A DNA stretch of 64,000 bases from Dastarcus helophoroides (Eukaryota > Arthropoda > Insecta > Coleoptera > Bothrideridae): positions 35,587,992 to 35,651,991 of the forward strand of contig CM053329.1 in the NCBI GenBank assembly GCA_028583605.1. Reading direction: 5' to 3'. The number at the start of each line of letters is the position of its first letter. Position 1 is the first letter of the stretch. Positions 23,634-33,980 of this stretch are shown here, one piece after another. Below the pieces are notes generated by a model, which worked only from the letters and a program-made list of their open reading frames with translations, was not told the DNA's origin and searched no databases. Position numbers and translations under genes: made by a program.

Positions 23634-24540
23634 GATTGGAGTGACAATGGCAGTAAGGAAAAGTTACACTGAATACTAATTTAAGCGCTTCTCTTTGGGA
23701 CGAAATGTCCAAGTTGAATTTTAAACGAGTTTTACGATGGTTGAATGGAAGAGGGCGAGTTCACTAGGGGTCGGAGCGAGTAGAGGGAGAAAAGGAAGTT
23801 AAAGAGATTCGACCATTGCACAGGATGTTGGGAAATGGTAGGCGCATTTTAAACAAGTGTTTGTGTTTGAGATGAAATTATTATGTTGGACGAATAGTCT
23901 GTTTATGATATATTAGTAGGCTTTGGTAGCCGCAATAAACCGCAAACTTAATTATTACGCTTTTAATACTCTACGATAATAATCGATGAAATTTGGATAA
24001 ACATTACGCAAACATTTAATAAATATTTAAACAATCTCTCCTTGTATTCAAAAGATGTTTAAAAGTTTCACTTTTAAATCAGTCCTCAGTTTATGATGTG
24101 TAATAAAGTCGTTTATTTTAAATAATTGAAGACTTAGCATTCAGTGTCTGTTATCCTAGAGAGGAAGGTAGTAATAATCATAAACCCTTACCTATGTCCA
24201 TTGTCTTCTAATAAACGAGTACCCACTTATGTTTTTAAATTGCCAGATTTACAAATTAGGCATGTCTCTTGCTTATACTCGATCTGAAACGAAAAATTCT
24301 AATCAGTAGAGCCCATAATAAGGCAAAATACATCATCCAAATAAGAGCAGGTAATTAGGCAAATTATAATGACTCGGTTAGGCAAAAACAAGTCAAAACG
24401 AAAGTTTCCCTTTTTTATCCCATCCTGTATTTCATCAGCAACACCGGCATTATCAAGTGCACTAATCTAATTGATTAGCAAAAGAAGCATCCCCGTCGAA
24501 AGTGTCTTTTTCAATCCCAACTTACATTCATCCCAAAATT
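23634..24540. other. Upstream flank of the host exon; unique sequence
   Basis: On the minus strand ATTCAGTGTAAC lies about 40 bases upstream of the start codon. It could be an insect-type initiator (TCAGT) or a weak splice acceptor, and I cannot separate the two. There is no TATA box. The remaining ~800 bp hold no repeat that I recognise. Confidence 0.4.
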
Positions 24541-26340
24541 TCGATTGAAAATTTGTTTTTTTCTAGAAATTTTGGTTTTTGTTTTTCGAAATTTTCACGT
24601 TAGTTTCTCAATGTAGAACTTGAAATATTAACGAAATCAAAATTTAGGTATCATTACAGAACTTATATTTATTTATTTATTTTTCAAACCATTGTCCTTA
24701 ATCAGAAAATATCGACTTTTTTAAAATTAAAAACCCAGTTTTTTTCGAAACTTTTTTTTTAAACTAGTGCATTTTTGAGAGACACTTTAAATCAAAAAAC
24801 CAGTTTTTAGAAATTTCCTTTTTAAACTAGCGCATTTTTTACATTTTAAATCAAACAACCAGTTTTTTAGAAATTTCGTTTTTAAATTAGTGCATTTCTG
24901 ACATTTAAATCAAAAAACCAGTTTTTTAGAAATTTCGTTTTTAAACTAGTGCATTTTTGACATTTTAAACCAAAAAACCAGTTTTTTAGGAAATTTTGTT
25001 TTTAAATTTGTGCATTTTTGAGAGACTTTTATTTATCAAATACCGAGTTTTGTTTCGAAGTTTCGTTTTTCAATAAGTGCAATTTTGAGAGGATCGTGTT
25101 TTGCTGAAATGTCTAATTTTTTCAAGTGCTTTTCGGAATTTAGGAGAACATTTTTTCCACTCGAACTGAAGTTGTGCAAAACTTCGATAGTTTACTTACA
25201 ATTTGGACTTCCATTTGTTGCTTAACTTCTTTCTGTATTATAAAGTTAACTTAGAATTCAACGTTATTTTCGAATCTTAAACTTGGTTTTTTCATTTTTT
25301 TTCCCATATCATATTTCGAGATTTTCGAGAAAAATTTGTAATCCATGAGCAAATTCTCAAATTTTCGAGTTTAAACAAGTTGAATCTTTGAGTTTTGATG
25401 ACATTTCGAATATTTAATATTTTGTTCAAAACTTCTATAATTTATTGTGATATGAAGTCGAAATTTTGAGAATATTTTCAAAATGAAATCCAGTTTTTCC
25501 TTAAAAGTTGTCACTGACCCAAAATTTAGACATTTTCTAAAAACTTAAACTTTTTTCTTTCGTCAATTCGCTTTTTTTTTCTCGAAATTTCGAGTCAACA
25601 ATACTCTAATTTTTCTTAGTTTTAGAATTTGTTAACTCGAAATTAATTCCATAGAAGATTTTTCCCCTTTACTACATCAGATATGGTAAAGGGTAAAATC
25701 TTCTATAGTCTTAATCATAAGTCACAATATTTAGCTCAGTGCTCTAAGTCGAAATTAGTTTTATTTAACTTTGAAGCCCCGTTTGGAATACATTTAAATT
25801 TTCTTACCAAATGGAATTTGTTGACAATTTTTCAGTATTACATATTAAACAAACAAACAAAATAAAACAAAAGTTTAGGTTTAACAAACTTTAACAAAAC
25901 GAACAAAGTTTGCAACTTTTTTTTAGGAAACAAACTACACAATAAAACTCAAAATTTATCTAAAAATTTCTTACAATTTTACTTTTCTCTTAAAACTTAC
26001 CCCAAAATGTCCAGAAGAAGTTACACATTTTTTAATATTTTGAATTCTTTCTTAAAATTCTTGATTTAATTTTGCAATTTTCTGTAATTTTTAGTTGATT
26101 TTATCTGTGCCAAAAATCGATAGCAAATGTAAAAAAAAAATCTAAAAATATAAAATATTCACTTTAACAAAAATAATAAAATATAAAAGTTAGTATGCCT
26201 TTCTGATTTTTATTTAACTTGACCAGACTATATTAAAATACTAATCATGCAAAAAAAAACAATTTTCCTTCGAAGATAACAAGAATTTTTTATATTTTGA
26301 AAGGTTGAAACTTCAACTTAATTTTTTTTCGAAGTGTTGC
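24541..26340 (-). repeat. Pyrimidine-rich quasi-repeat with AT-rich flank
   Basis: The plus strand uses AAATTTCGAG and TTTTTTCTCG words, hence purine bias on the minus strand. A regular minisatellite lies inside it and is listed separately. A near-palindrome near 25,649-25,705 pairs CCATAGAAGATTTT with AAAATCTTCTATAG around a TACTACATC-like centre. No gene is seen. Confidence 0.5.
24728..25090. repeat. Minisatellite of ~62-65 bp units
   Basis: The words AAAAACCAGTTTTTTAG, AAATTTCGTTTTTAAA and TAGTGCATTTTTGAC repeat in order about five to six times, with slightly more divergent units at both ends. Confidence 0.8.
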
Positions 26341-26345
26341 ACCCA

Positions 26346-27545
26346 TTTTTATTTAGTGAATTTTCTATATATTATAGTACTTGATGAGTACTATAACATA
26401 TTGTAACGAAATGTAAATTGTAGAATTTAGTGCATAAGAAAAGTCTCTAGAAAGATCTGATAAGGGGAAAGCGGCCTGCGATAATGAAGCAAAGGCAGAT
26501 AAGCGTTCCCGAAATTTCGGCAAAAGATAAGCCTTATCTGCCGGATTGTTCTAGAACCCGGAGGCCAAAACTATATAAGGCGGTCGGCTTTCCCTTCTGG
26601 GAAGTCAGTTGAAGTCGGTGTAGTTAAGTAGGTGAGTTATTGTTCAGCTTGTAGCGATCCGAGTTTAGTTTGGTAATAAAGTGGGTATTATTTAATGTGT
26701 TAATCAATTCGAACCGATAAGCCCTGTAACAATATATTAATTTCGTGATTGTCTCTCAAATAAGACTACCAAAAAAAATTAAATTATTTTTTTATTAATT
26801 TTTGGGGTAGCTAGAATTAATTAAAAAATATGAAAAAAATATATAATATACCTCAAATGCTAGCTTAAATATGCCGTTGGTTTCATCTTTTTAACTTATT
26901 TAGTTCAAAAGATATAAAAAATTTGAAAAAATCTTCGTAAATTGACAATTTTTTTAATATCTGATAGTCACGTTGAAATATCGAGGCCAAATATACATAA
27001 ATTTTGTTCATATGTCGAGGTGATAAGATAAGTTTTCGAAAATATTACTATAGGTTCCCATTTGGGGACCACTTCGCCATACTTATCCTGCTAGACGCTT
27101 TGGAATCTAACCTTGAAATTACAACTGCCTACAATTGACCTTAATCTCGACCTTACTTCTCGAAACATCGAAAATTTCCAAAAAATACTCCGAGGATAAA
27201 TTCTTCAGAAATCGATCAATTAATTTCTATAGATAATGGAAAAATTGATATCACCAGGAAACATTTGGAAAGATCAAACTTTAAAAATATGAGAAATTAC
27301 AACGATTTGAAAACCTCACAAAATTTTTATTTAGTGAATTTTCTATATAATATAGTTCTTGATGAGTACTACAACATATATTAATTTCGTGGTTGTCTCT
27401 CAGATAAGACTACCAAAAAAAAATTAAATTATTTTTTTATTAATTTTTGGGGTAGCTAGAATTAATCAAAAAATATGAAAAAAATATATAATATACCTCA
27501 AAATGCTAGCTTAAATATGCCGTTGGTTTCATCTTTCATCTTTTT
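26346..27545. repeat. Direct duplication, one copy split by a solo LTR
   Basis: TTTAGTGAATTTTCTATAT through GGGGTAGCTAGAATTAAT and GCCGTTGGTTTCATC occurs at 26,350-26,900 (interrupted) and again at 27,330-27,535. Removing the LTR and one ATAT duplication makes the first copy match the second closely. Between the copies lies AT-rich DNA with a CTAGACGCTTTGG stretch near 27,090 and no gene. Confidence 0.85.
26402..26731 (+). mobile_element. Solo LTR, 330 bp, with 4-bp target duplication
   Basis: It begins TGTAACGAAATG and ends CTGTAACA, matching the 5' LTR at 50,454-50,816 over its length. ATAT flanks it on both sides (26,398-26,401 and 26,732-26,735). Inside are CTATATAAGGCGG as a likely TATA box and a GGTAATAAAGTGG stretch as a likely polyadenylation signal. 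No internal region remains, as expected after recombination between two LTRs. Confidence 0.9.
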
Positions 27546-27720
27546 AAAAAATACTGCGAAATATTGGAAAAGTTTCGAAAATTCCAAATAGTTTAATTGT
27601 TTATTATTTAAAATGTTGATCATTTAACATCCTTAAGACCTTCAAATTCTATTATTATGTCTACTGGAAAAACTTCGATTTCCAACCTGAAGTTTTTCTT
27701 CATTAATAATATTTCAATTG

Positions 27721-27829
27721 TTTAAGAAGGCGGTTCATCGCCATCTATCCTTGTTTCCGCATCCTACTCGCAGTGCTTTGAAAGCATAATGGGGTTACCC
27801 TTTGCGAGTGGATTAAACTTAAAAAAAAT
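27721..27829 (+). mobile_element. 3' end fragment of CR1/Jockey-group element
   Basis: Matches the end of the minus-strand copy at 63,371 over GGCGGTTCATCGCCATCTAT, TTTCCGCATCCTACTCGCAG and GGGGTTACCCTTTGCG, ending in AAACTT and an A-rich tail. Strongly 5'-truncated. Confidence 0.85.
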
Positions 27830-28638
27830 CTCAATTTAACATTTCAATGTTCTATGAAAATTTTGTTTTAATTTTTAAAATGTCGATCTTACTTCAATAA
27901 TTTTAAAACGCATTTTTTATATTTTTTTTAGAAATTTAGACGCTTCTCTCAAAAATTAATGTTCAAGTTTCTTTTTTTTCCTAAAAATTTGATAAATTTC
28001 GAATTATTTTCTTTGCAAATGTTGACTTTTTTTAAATGTCGAAAATTGAACTTTTATCAAAAACTTTCGACTCTAAGCTCCTCAATTCAATCGAAAATCG
28101 AAATCTGGACTTTAATTACGAAACGTTGTTTTTTTTAGAGAATTTGGAAAAATCTACATAAACTTGTAATTATTTTCCAAGCTTCAACATTTTTCTCAAA
28201 ATCAAATTCTTTTTTATTTCGTTTTTAAGCTCGACTAACACTATTTCAATTCTTGTTTTCGATTAGCTTTCAATTTCATTTAACATTTTGGCATACGAAC
28301 GTTTTCATTTTTATTTTAAAAATTTTTAGTTTAATTTATCGAGTTTTAAACTCAATTTTTTTAAATTAGTTTAGAATATTTTCTCAAAATTTGGGTTCTT
28401 TCCTCAAAATTTCAAGTATCAGTTCGTAAATTTAAATATTTAAAAAAAATAAATGTGACATAAATAAATGAAATGGATTTGGGTAACTTTTTTTAATAAA
28501 TTAGAGTTTTTTTTAAACCTCGATATTTTTCATAAAACAGACCATTTCGGTTTTTACTTTCGTCCTTTATTTCGACTTTAAACTCGAAAGCATTATAATC
28601 CAGAAATTATTACTTCTTTTTTTTAACTTCTCCCCTTT
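27830..28638 (-). repeat. Pyrimidine-rich quasi-repeat
   Basis: Plus-strand words such as TTTTTAAATGTCG and TTTCTCAAAATTTGGG dominate. No frame, RNA gene or element end is visible. Confidence 0.45.
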
Positions 28639-28915
28639 TTTTTGGTGAAACGGACTGGTTCTTGATTATTTTCCTTTAAAAATTAAAATACAAACCTTGT
28701 CCCCTGAAACCAAGAAAGATTAAAAAAACACAAGCATCTTCATCTTCAAAGAGATACTATCGAAACGCGTTAGAGCCACCTTTGTTGTGTTTTTTAATCT
28801 TTCTTGGTTTCAGGGGACAAAAACACAAAAAAGGTTGTTCTAACGCGTTTCGATAGTATCTCTCTGAAGATGAAGGGTGCTTGTGTTTTTTTAATCTTTC
28901 TTGGTTTCTATTTCA
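28639..28915. mobile_element. Foldback made of two inverted Penelope-like tails
   Basis: An element end (TTTTTGGTGAAACGGACTGG) leads into CTTGTCCCCTGAAACCAAG on the left. AAAACACAAGCATCTTCATC, GAGATACTATCGAAACGCG and TTAGAGCC follow. From about 28,833 the same words return as their complements, ending in TTAATCTTTCTTGGTTTC. Each half keeps only part of the hammerhead core: GAAAC on one side, CTGAAGA on the other. Confidence 0.65.
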
Positions 28916-29108
28916 ACTTCTTCCTTAGTTTTTTACGAGTGACGAATTAAGGTACGAGTTGTTTCGAAATTTTGAATTTTTTTCAGCGTTCCAAATTTAC
29001 ATCGGTTTTTGCTTTTTTCGAATACCTGAATTTTAAATATGGAAGTTCAGTTGAAAAAATTAGTGTAGATTATATTTTTTTGAGAACAATTTTTTGCTCA
29101 AAATTCCA
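28916..29108. other. No feature seen
   Basis: AT-rich spacer between two Penelope-like pieces. Confidence 0.4.
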
Positions 29109-29208
29109 GTTTTCAGTACAGGATATGATAACGAAGGCTTCCATGGCCAGAGTCAGTACAGGATATACTTCTTCCGGGATTGGACCGTGTCAAAGAACTA
29201 CTGAAAGT

Positions 29209-29251
29209 GTTCGACGTTTCGCCCACCATCGTAGGGGGCTTCTTCAGGAAC
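29209..29251 (-). ncRNA. Hammerhead-like ribozyme, family 1
   Basis: Segments on the minus strand: stem I GTTC, core CTGAAGA, one extra A, stem II GCCC with GGGC around an 11-nt loop, GAA, stem III ACGT, triplet GTC, stem I return GAAC. Stem I is perfect and the triplet is the best-known one. The extra base between the core and stem II departs from the strict consensus, so activity is uncertain. Confidence 0.5.
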
Positions 29252-29329
29252 AAAGAAAGAAAAATAGATGAAAAGAGGAATATGAGGGAATATGCAAAAA
29301 ATAAAAATAAAAAGGCCAATTTCAAAACA

Positions 29330-29570
29330 TCAGATCACGGTAACTCAGTATGTCCACCATACCGAAACTCTTCTGAATTGAAAATTGGTACAAAGGATAA
29401 GAAAGTTTAGACAGAAGAGCACGGTAACTCAGTATGTCCACCATACCAGAGGCGAAACTCTTCTGAATTGAAACTTGGTGCAAAGGATAAGAAAGTTTAG
29501 ACAGAAGAGCATGGTAACTCAGTATGTCCACCATACCAGAGGCGAAACTCTTCTGACAGGAAAGAGGGAA
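29330..29570 (-). repeat. Short tandem array in the Penelope-like terminal region
   Basis: About three units of 83-92 bp, each with GTCCACCATACC, GAAACTCTTCTG and GGATAAGAAAGTTTAGAC. The first unit lacks the GAGGC present in the other two. The array lies just downstream of the endonuclease stop codon. Confidence 0.8.
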
Positions 29571-29602
29571 AGAGAAACTTTATATACCACGCGTCTGTGC
29601 GA

Positions 29603-29869
29603 TCACTTCCGAAGATTTCCGATGGTTGGTTTCCAGATGGAGGAAAGCATGTAACCTTCGTCTCTGTTGATGTTATTGGGGAATTTTTGGATTTCGATGG
29701 CCTCGCGTATCTTCCTATTATAGTAATTGGGAATATTGGATATAATTGAAATATTATCAAAGAGAATCTTATGTCCGGTCTCATGTTGATGTTCGGCAAT
29801 GGCTGACTGCGAAAATAAACCAGACCTAAGACACCTTTGGTGCTCGGATATTTGCGTCTTCTTCCAGTT
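29603..29869 (-). pseudogene. Penelope-like GIY-YIG endonuclease, C-terminal fragment
   Basis: Read on the minus strand this frame gives 88 residues and a natural TGA stop. It contains SAIAEHQHETGHKI, NRKIREAIEIQKF, NNINRDEGYMLSSIWKP and a short basic end. That order (SAxAEH, TGH, REAIEI, NNxNRDEG, LSxxWKP) is the diagnostic C-terminal half of the endonuclease fused to the reverse transcriptase of Penelope-like elements. The GIY and YIG strands and the whole reverse transcriptase are missing upstream, where the sequence turns AT-rich at about 29,875. The domain nicks target DNA to prime insertion. This copy is a 5'-truncated fossil. Confidence 0.8.
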
Positions 29870-29879
29870 TTCATTTTAA

Positions 29880-30185
29880 ATATTTTTCTCTAAAAAAAGT
29901 TTATAAATTCAAAGGCCACTCAAGCAAACTTTTTCGGAATGTTTTGAGCTTATTCTCGATAACTTTAATATTACCATTTCCATCATATTTCCGATTTGAG
30001 ATTTTCGAAAACAGAACATCTAGTTTCAACTCGATTTTTTTCAATTTTGGTTTTTATTAAATTAGGATATTTGTCTTGTCAGACTTTCAGTTTCTACATT
30101 TTTACTAAAATTTTGTCAATATTTCAATTATAATAGGCATAGAAATTAAAGGATATAAAAAAATCACAAATTTTTAAATTATTTT
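29880..30185. other. No gene seen
   Basis: AT-rich DNA between the truncated Penelope-like element and the next repeat. Nothing is recognisable. Confidence 0.4.
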
Positions 30186-30600
30186 TTAAAGGCTGTAGCT
30201 CGATGGAAAAGAGTCATAGAGAAAAATAAAAAGGCAACCTTCAAGCCCCCAAGTTTTCAGTTTTCAAATGTAGAACTCAAAGTTTTTAACTTTGCAGTTT
30301 TTGACTAATTGAAAAAATATTTGGATAACATTTTTTAAAATTTTTGCTTCTTTTTATAAAGCTCCTCGGGCTTCAGTATTTTTTTCTCAGTGATCCTATC
30401 ATAGAACTCGTTTAGGTAATTTAATTCTCTTTAATTTAATTGGTTTCTGTGTCTTGTATGATAATTTTTGGATGAACAGTTGCTCTTTAAAACAAAAAAG
30501 TAACTTTTAACTTTGCTAATCAATATCTCAGGAAATAATGATCATGCAGAAAATGCGAAGGAGAATTTTGAAAACTACAAAGCGTTCTCTACAAGGCCTA
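30186..30600 (+). repeat. Dispersed copy of the ~350-bp array family and its right flank
   Basis: GTCATAGAGAAAAATAAA at 30,215 matches the marker in every unit of the 48.9-50.4 kb array. The sequence that follows (AGTGATCCTATCATAGAACTC, ATCAATATCTCAGGAAATAATGA) matches the right flank of that array at 56,435-56,590. A single unit plus flank is therefore present here, so the family is a dispersed element and not just a local satellite. Confidence 0.65.
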
Positions 30601-30885
30601 AGCTTGAACAAAAACCAATGCTTTCATCAAAAACTGAAAGTTTTTTTAAAAAAGTTGATTGAATACGAGGTACAGATTCCCTAATTAGCGATATTCGCTT
30701 AATTTGGGATAATTATGCAAATGATGGACAGACGATAGATCTCGACCGTAATTTTTTAACTTCAAAGAACCACAAAGAAACCGTAAAAATTTCAAAGGGC
30801 TATAATTTTTATTTTATTGTGCTCGGAATGACTGAATTTGTTATTATTGTTAAAACTTGATTCAAGAATGAATTGTTTAACCTTT
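30601..30885. other. No feature seen
   Basis: AT-rich spacer; no frame or repeat is recognised. Confidence 0.4.
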
Positions 30886-31224
30886 CTAATGCACAGACCA
30901 ATAGTTTTGAACATTTATTAGGTTCGAAGTTTGGAAACCAAATACCGGTTTCGATCTTCTTAGATCTCGTCAGTTTGGTAGAGAGTTTGGTGAGATTTAA
31001 CAAGATCGAAACCGGTATTTGGTTTCCAAACTTCGAATCTAATAAATGTTCAAACCTATTGGTCTGTGCATTAGAATCCTTGTCTTCTGGGAACTTTCCT
31101 AGAGAGCAACCGCTTCGCTAGGTGGCAGTGTTTCAACTGTTGGTAGTTCAGCTACTTATGATTCCACTATACACGCCTGGGGGGCTGCATGAATTTGTAA
31201 TCTAGTTTGCATTCTACTTGCATG
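30886..31224. mobile_element. Hammerhead foldback element, family 3
   Basis: Arms of about 73 bp (30,886-30,959 and 31,002-31,074) are inverted copies that start and end with CTAATGCACAGACCAATAG and its complement. A 42-bp spacer lies between them. To the right is an apparently conserved tail (CTTCTGGGAACTTTCCTAG, CGCTAGGTGGCAGTGTTTC, ACACGCCTG, TGCATTCTACTTGCATG) that also follows the copy at 54,563. The left arm plus spacer encodes a complete hammerhead on the minus strand; the right arm has lost its core. Confidence 0.75.
30937..30979 (-). ncRNA. Hammerhead ribozyme, family 3, consensus-perfect
   Basis: Segments on the minus strand: stem I ACCAAA, core CTGACGA, stem II GATCT with AGATC around AAGA, GAA, stem III ACCGGT, triplet GTA, stem I return TTTGGT. 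Stem I (6 bp) and stem II (5 bp) are perfect, and no core position is altered. Stem III is a 6-nt palindrome with no room for a loop, so catalysis would need two RNA copies paired through it. Self-cleavage would be 3' of the A of GTA. Confidence 0.75.
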
Positions 31225-31225
31225 T

Positions 31226-31707
31226 TTAACCTTTATTAACTTTTTTATATTGAACATGTTTATTTACAAATAATGCATATTTTTTTACCAAAAATGTAAG
31301 TTATTGAAAAAAATAAAAAACAAAACCTTTTGTGGTGCATAAATATGCAAGATCGCGAATTAAATAACCTAGAATTTAAAAATTGAAAAAATTAGATGAT
31401 TGAAGTGCATAAACTTTTTAAAATAAGCAAAAATTTAGAAAAACTTTTCGCCCATAGTTTTTTTACGATAAGTCGTTTTCATTGTTCAAGAACTGAATTT
31501 TTTAACCTTTATTAATTTTTTTTATATTGAACATGTTTATTTACAAATAATCCACATTTTTTTTTGAAAAACAAATAGAAAACGAAACCTTTTGCGGTAC
31601 ATAAATATGCGACATCACGAATTCAATGACCTAGAACTTAAAAATTGAAGAAAAGTATATTATCGAAGTGTATTAAAAATAAACAAAAATTTAGAAAACT
31701 CTCGGCC
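31226..31707. repeat. Two tandem units of ~277 bp
   Basis: TTTAACCTTTATTAA, TATTGAACATGTTTATTTAC and CATAAATATGC recur in the same order in 31,226-31,458 and 31,503-31,707. The copies differ by small indels. No coding frame. Confidence 0.75.
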
Positions 31708-31775
31708 TATGGATTTAAAAACTCGGACTTTGAGCTGTAATTAAAAAAAATTTTCTTTGACCATTTTTGTTGGAA

Positions 31776-31960
31776 ATTGAAATACAGAACTTGTCCCCTA
31801 AAACCAAGAAATATTGAAAAAGACTGAAAAACACAACAAACGTTGCTCTAACACGTTTCGACAGCCAAGGTGTCATCTTTAGAGAGATATGGTTTCAGGG
31901 GACAAGTTCTGTATTTTAATTTTTGAAGATAACCAAGGACCAGTTCGTTTCACCAATTTT
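31776..31960. mobile_element. Penelope-like tail foldback
   Basis: TTGAAATACAGAACTTGTCC on the left pairs with GGGGACAAGTTCTGTATTTT on the right. The middle holds a minus-strand hammerhead-like core in which CTGAAGA has become CTAAAGA, so it should be inactive. The right end continues through AAGATAACCAAGGACCAG to TTTCACCAA. Confidence 0.65.
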
Positions 31961-33180
31961 TGTTGGAATTACAGCCTTGAAAATCAGTTAAAAATTTGGA
32001 ATTTTATTATATTCCTTAATTCTCTGTGCCTAATATCTGATTTATTTTCGAACTTATTAATTTTAACACTTCAACTTAATTTTCTTACACATTTCGATCT
32101 ATTTCTAAATGTAAGAATCCAGTATTTTATTCTTTTCGAAATATGTATTTTATTTCAGAAATAACGACTTTTTCTGGAAGGTGTAAACTCTAAAATTTTC
32201 TGGTACTTTCTTAACTTTTCCTAGTTCACGTTTGCTCCGGGTAAATAGGGCCCCTTTTTTTAAAATTTTAATCCACTCGCAAAGAGTATACTAACATGAA
32301 CTGCAGCAATGGGAGAATTTTTTTCATTCAGATGGCTTCTTGAAGAAATCGTTTTTAGAAGCTTGACGGTTAATGATGTTTGGTGACTTTATAACAAATC
32401 CTCTATTTGTCGTCTACTGGCCTAAAGTCTTAGTTGCATAATTCCCTTCGTTTGTGCATTTTTATAACAAATTTAGTAGTATTTGGCTCATCAATTTAAT
32501 GATTTAGGTAAAATATTAGATTCCAAATCATGGAAATTGATAAAATCACGAAAAAAAAATCTCAAGTTAGGCAAAATAGACAGTCATTTCCTCTACTAAT
32601 CAACAAAGTACATACACATCGTACGGCGATAAATCGTTCGAAATTCTTCTAGGCGAGTTAAGCGCACCCTTCTAGGGGCCGTGCTACAATCGAGAGCGTG
32701 AATTGTTTTAAATGGTTCTAAAAATATTAGGCACTTAATGGGGCCCCTTTGCAAGATGACCATGAGCTGAAAATATATATCGGAAATGTCTTTCAGCTAA
32801 TAAAATGTAAAATATGGCCTAGTTGATTATCGCCCTTTAATTACTTCGTTTCACAATGTCTTTGAATAAAAATGAAAATTCCATTATTTCGAGAGAGCTC
32901 GCTCGACGTGAATAATTGTCATTTCTAATTTTAATCTAAAAATATCCCCAAAATGAGAATGCGGAATCGTAGAATGATAACTGGAGAATTGAATTCAAAG
33001 GTTTAATTTTGTTAAGACCGTAAAAAGTTAGTAAATTAAACCGTTGGAACGCCCTCTCATTTTCCTTGAAAGCGCCCTTTACTAAAAATGTTTCTGAGGG
33101 GGGAAATCTCAAATGAGTGTGGAGATCACGCGGACATAAATGAGATTCTGTTTTCCTCGATTCACATTACACAATATAAT
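31961..33180. other. Mostly unique sequence with one non-LTR end fragment
   Basis: At 32,255-32,289 a TAATCCACTCGCAAAGAGTA stretch is the minus-strand 3' end of the CR1/Jockey-group element, reduced to about 35 bp. The rest, including a less AT-rich segment at 32,600-33,150, holds nothing I can name. Confidence 0.45.
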
Positions 33181-33980
33181 TTTTCATATAATTTAACGAT
33201 ACTTAACTTCAATTTTTTTGAAAATTTGTATTTGACTTATCAGCAAAAAGCTCTAAATTAAAAAATTCGTGAAATTTTTTATAAAATTTAGTTCCAAAGT
33301 GCCAGTTTTCAAGAAAAAGTAGAAATTTCAAATAAGGTTTATAATTTACTGAAAAATGTTCCCATAATTTCGAATATTAATTTCCTTCTCGAAATTTTCC
33401 TTCTCGAAATTTTCCTTTTCGAAATTCCAGTTCAGTCTTAAAATTTCGACCCAATTTCAAAATCTCGATTTCTTTTAGCAAATTTAAACTTCAAGGAAAA
33501 TCTCGGGTTAAAAAATTTAAACTTCCAAAAAAATCCATTATTTGTGTTAAGAGTCGAAACTTCCAGATTTACGTCTTAAATTGGAAAATGAACTCGAAAT
33601 TTCAACAATTTTTTTCCAATAGTTTCTTCTAAATTTAATGAAGTTAAATAAACTTCGAGATTTACGTTTCCAATTGGAAAATTAACTCAAAATTTCAACA
33701 TTTTTTTTCCAGTAGTTTCTTCTAAATTTAATTAAGATAGTTTTAATTGTTTCTAAAAGTTCGACTTAAATTTTATAACTAAGATCATTTAATTTTTTAG
33801 AAATCTTGACATCGATTTTTAAAATTTTGATTTTTATTCAATTCCAAAGTTCGTCTTTCTTCTTAAAATTTCGAATTTAAATTCGAAACGACTATCCTTT
33901 ACTTAAATTTCGCTGTTATAACTGTGTTACTTCGGATGATTTTAATTTATTTCTCAAAATTTCCATTTTTGTTTAGGGTT
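33181..33980 (-). repeat. Pyrimidine-rich quasi-repeat with short duplications
   Basis: CTTCTCGAAATTTTC repeats directly near 33,380-33,420. A unit of about 110 bp holding AGTTTCTTCTAAATTTAAT repeats at 33,590-33,635 and 33,690-33,735. Confidence 0.5.

Larger units (their letters stand above)
29109..29872 (-). mobile_element. 3' part of a Penelope-like element with terminal repeats
   Basis: On the minus strand it starts with a GIY-YIG endonuclease fragment (29,603-29,869). Next comes a short tandem array in which GGTAACTCAGTATGTCCACC (plus strand) recurs at about 29,338, 29,421 and 29,512. It ends with a hammerhead-like core at 29,209-29,251. A C-terminal GIY-YIG domain and hammerheads in the terminal repeats are features of this retroelement class. 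Confidence 0.75.

Noticed and set aside
29497..29874. 125-codon minus-strand frame over the Penelope-like piece
   Set aside because: It is the wrong frame. The natural frame in the same interval gives the GIY-YIG motifs and ends at 29,603.
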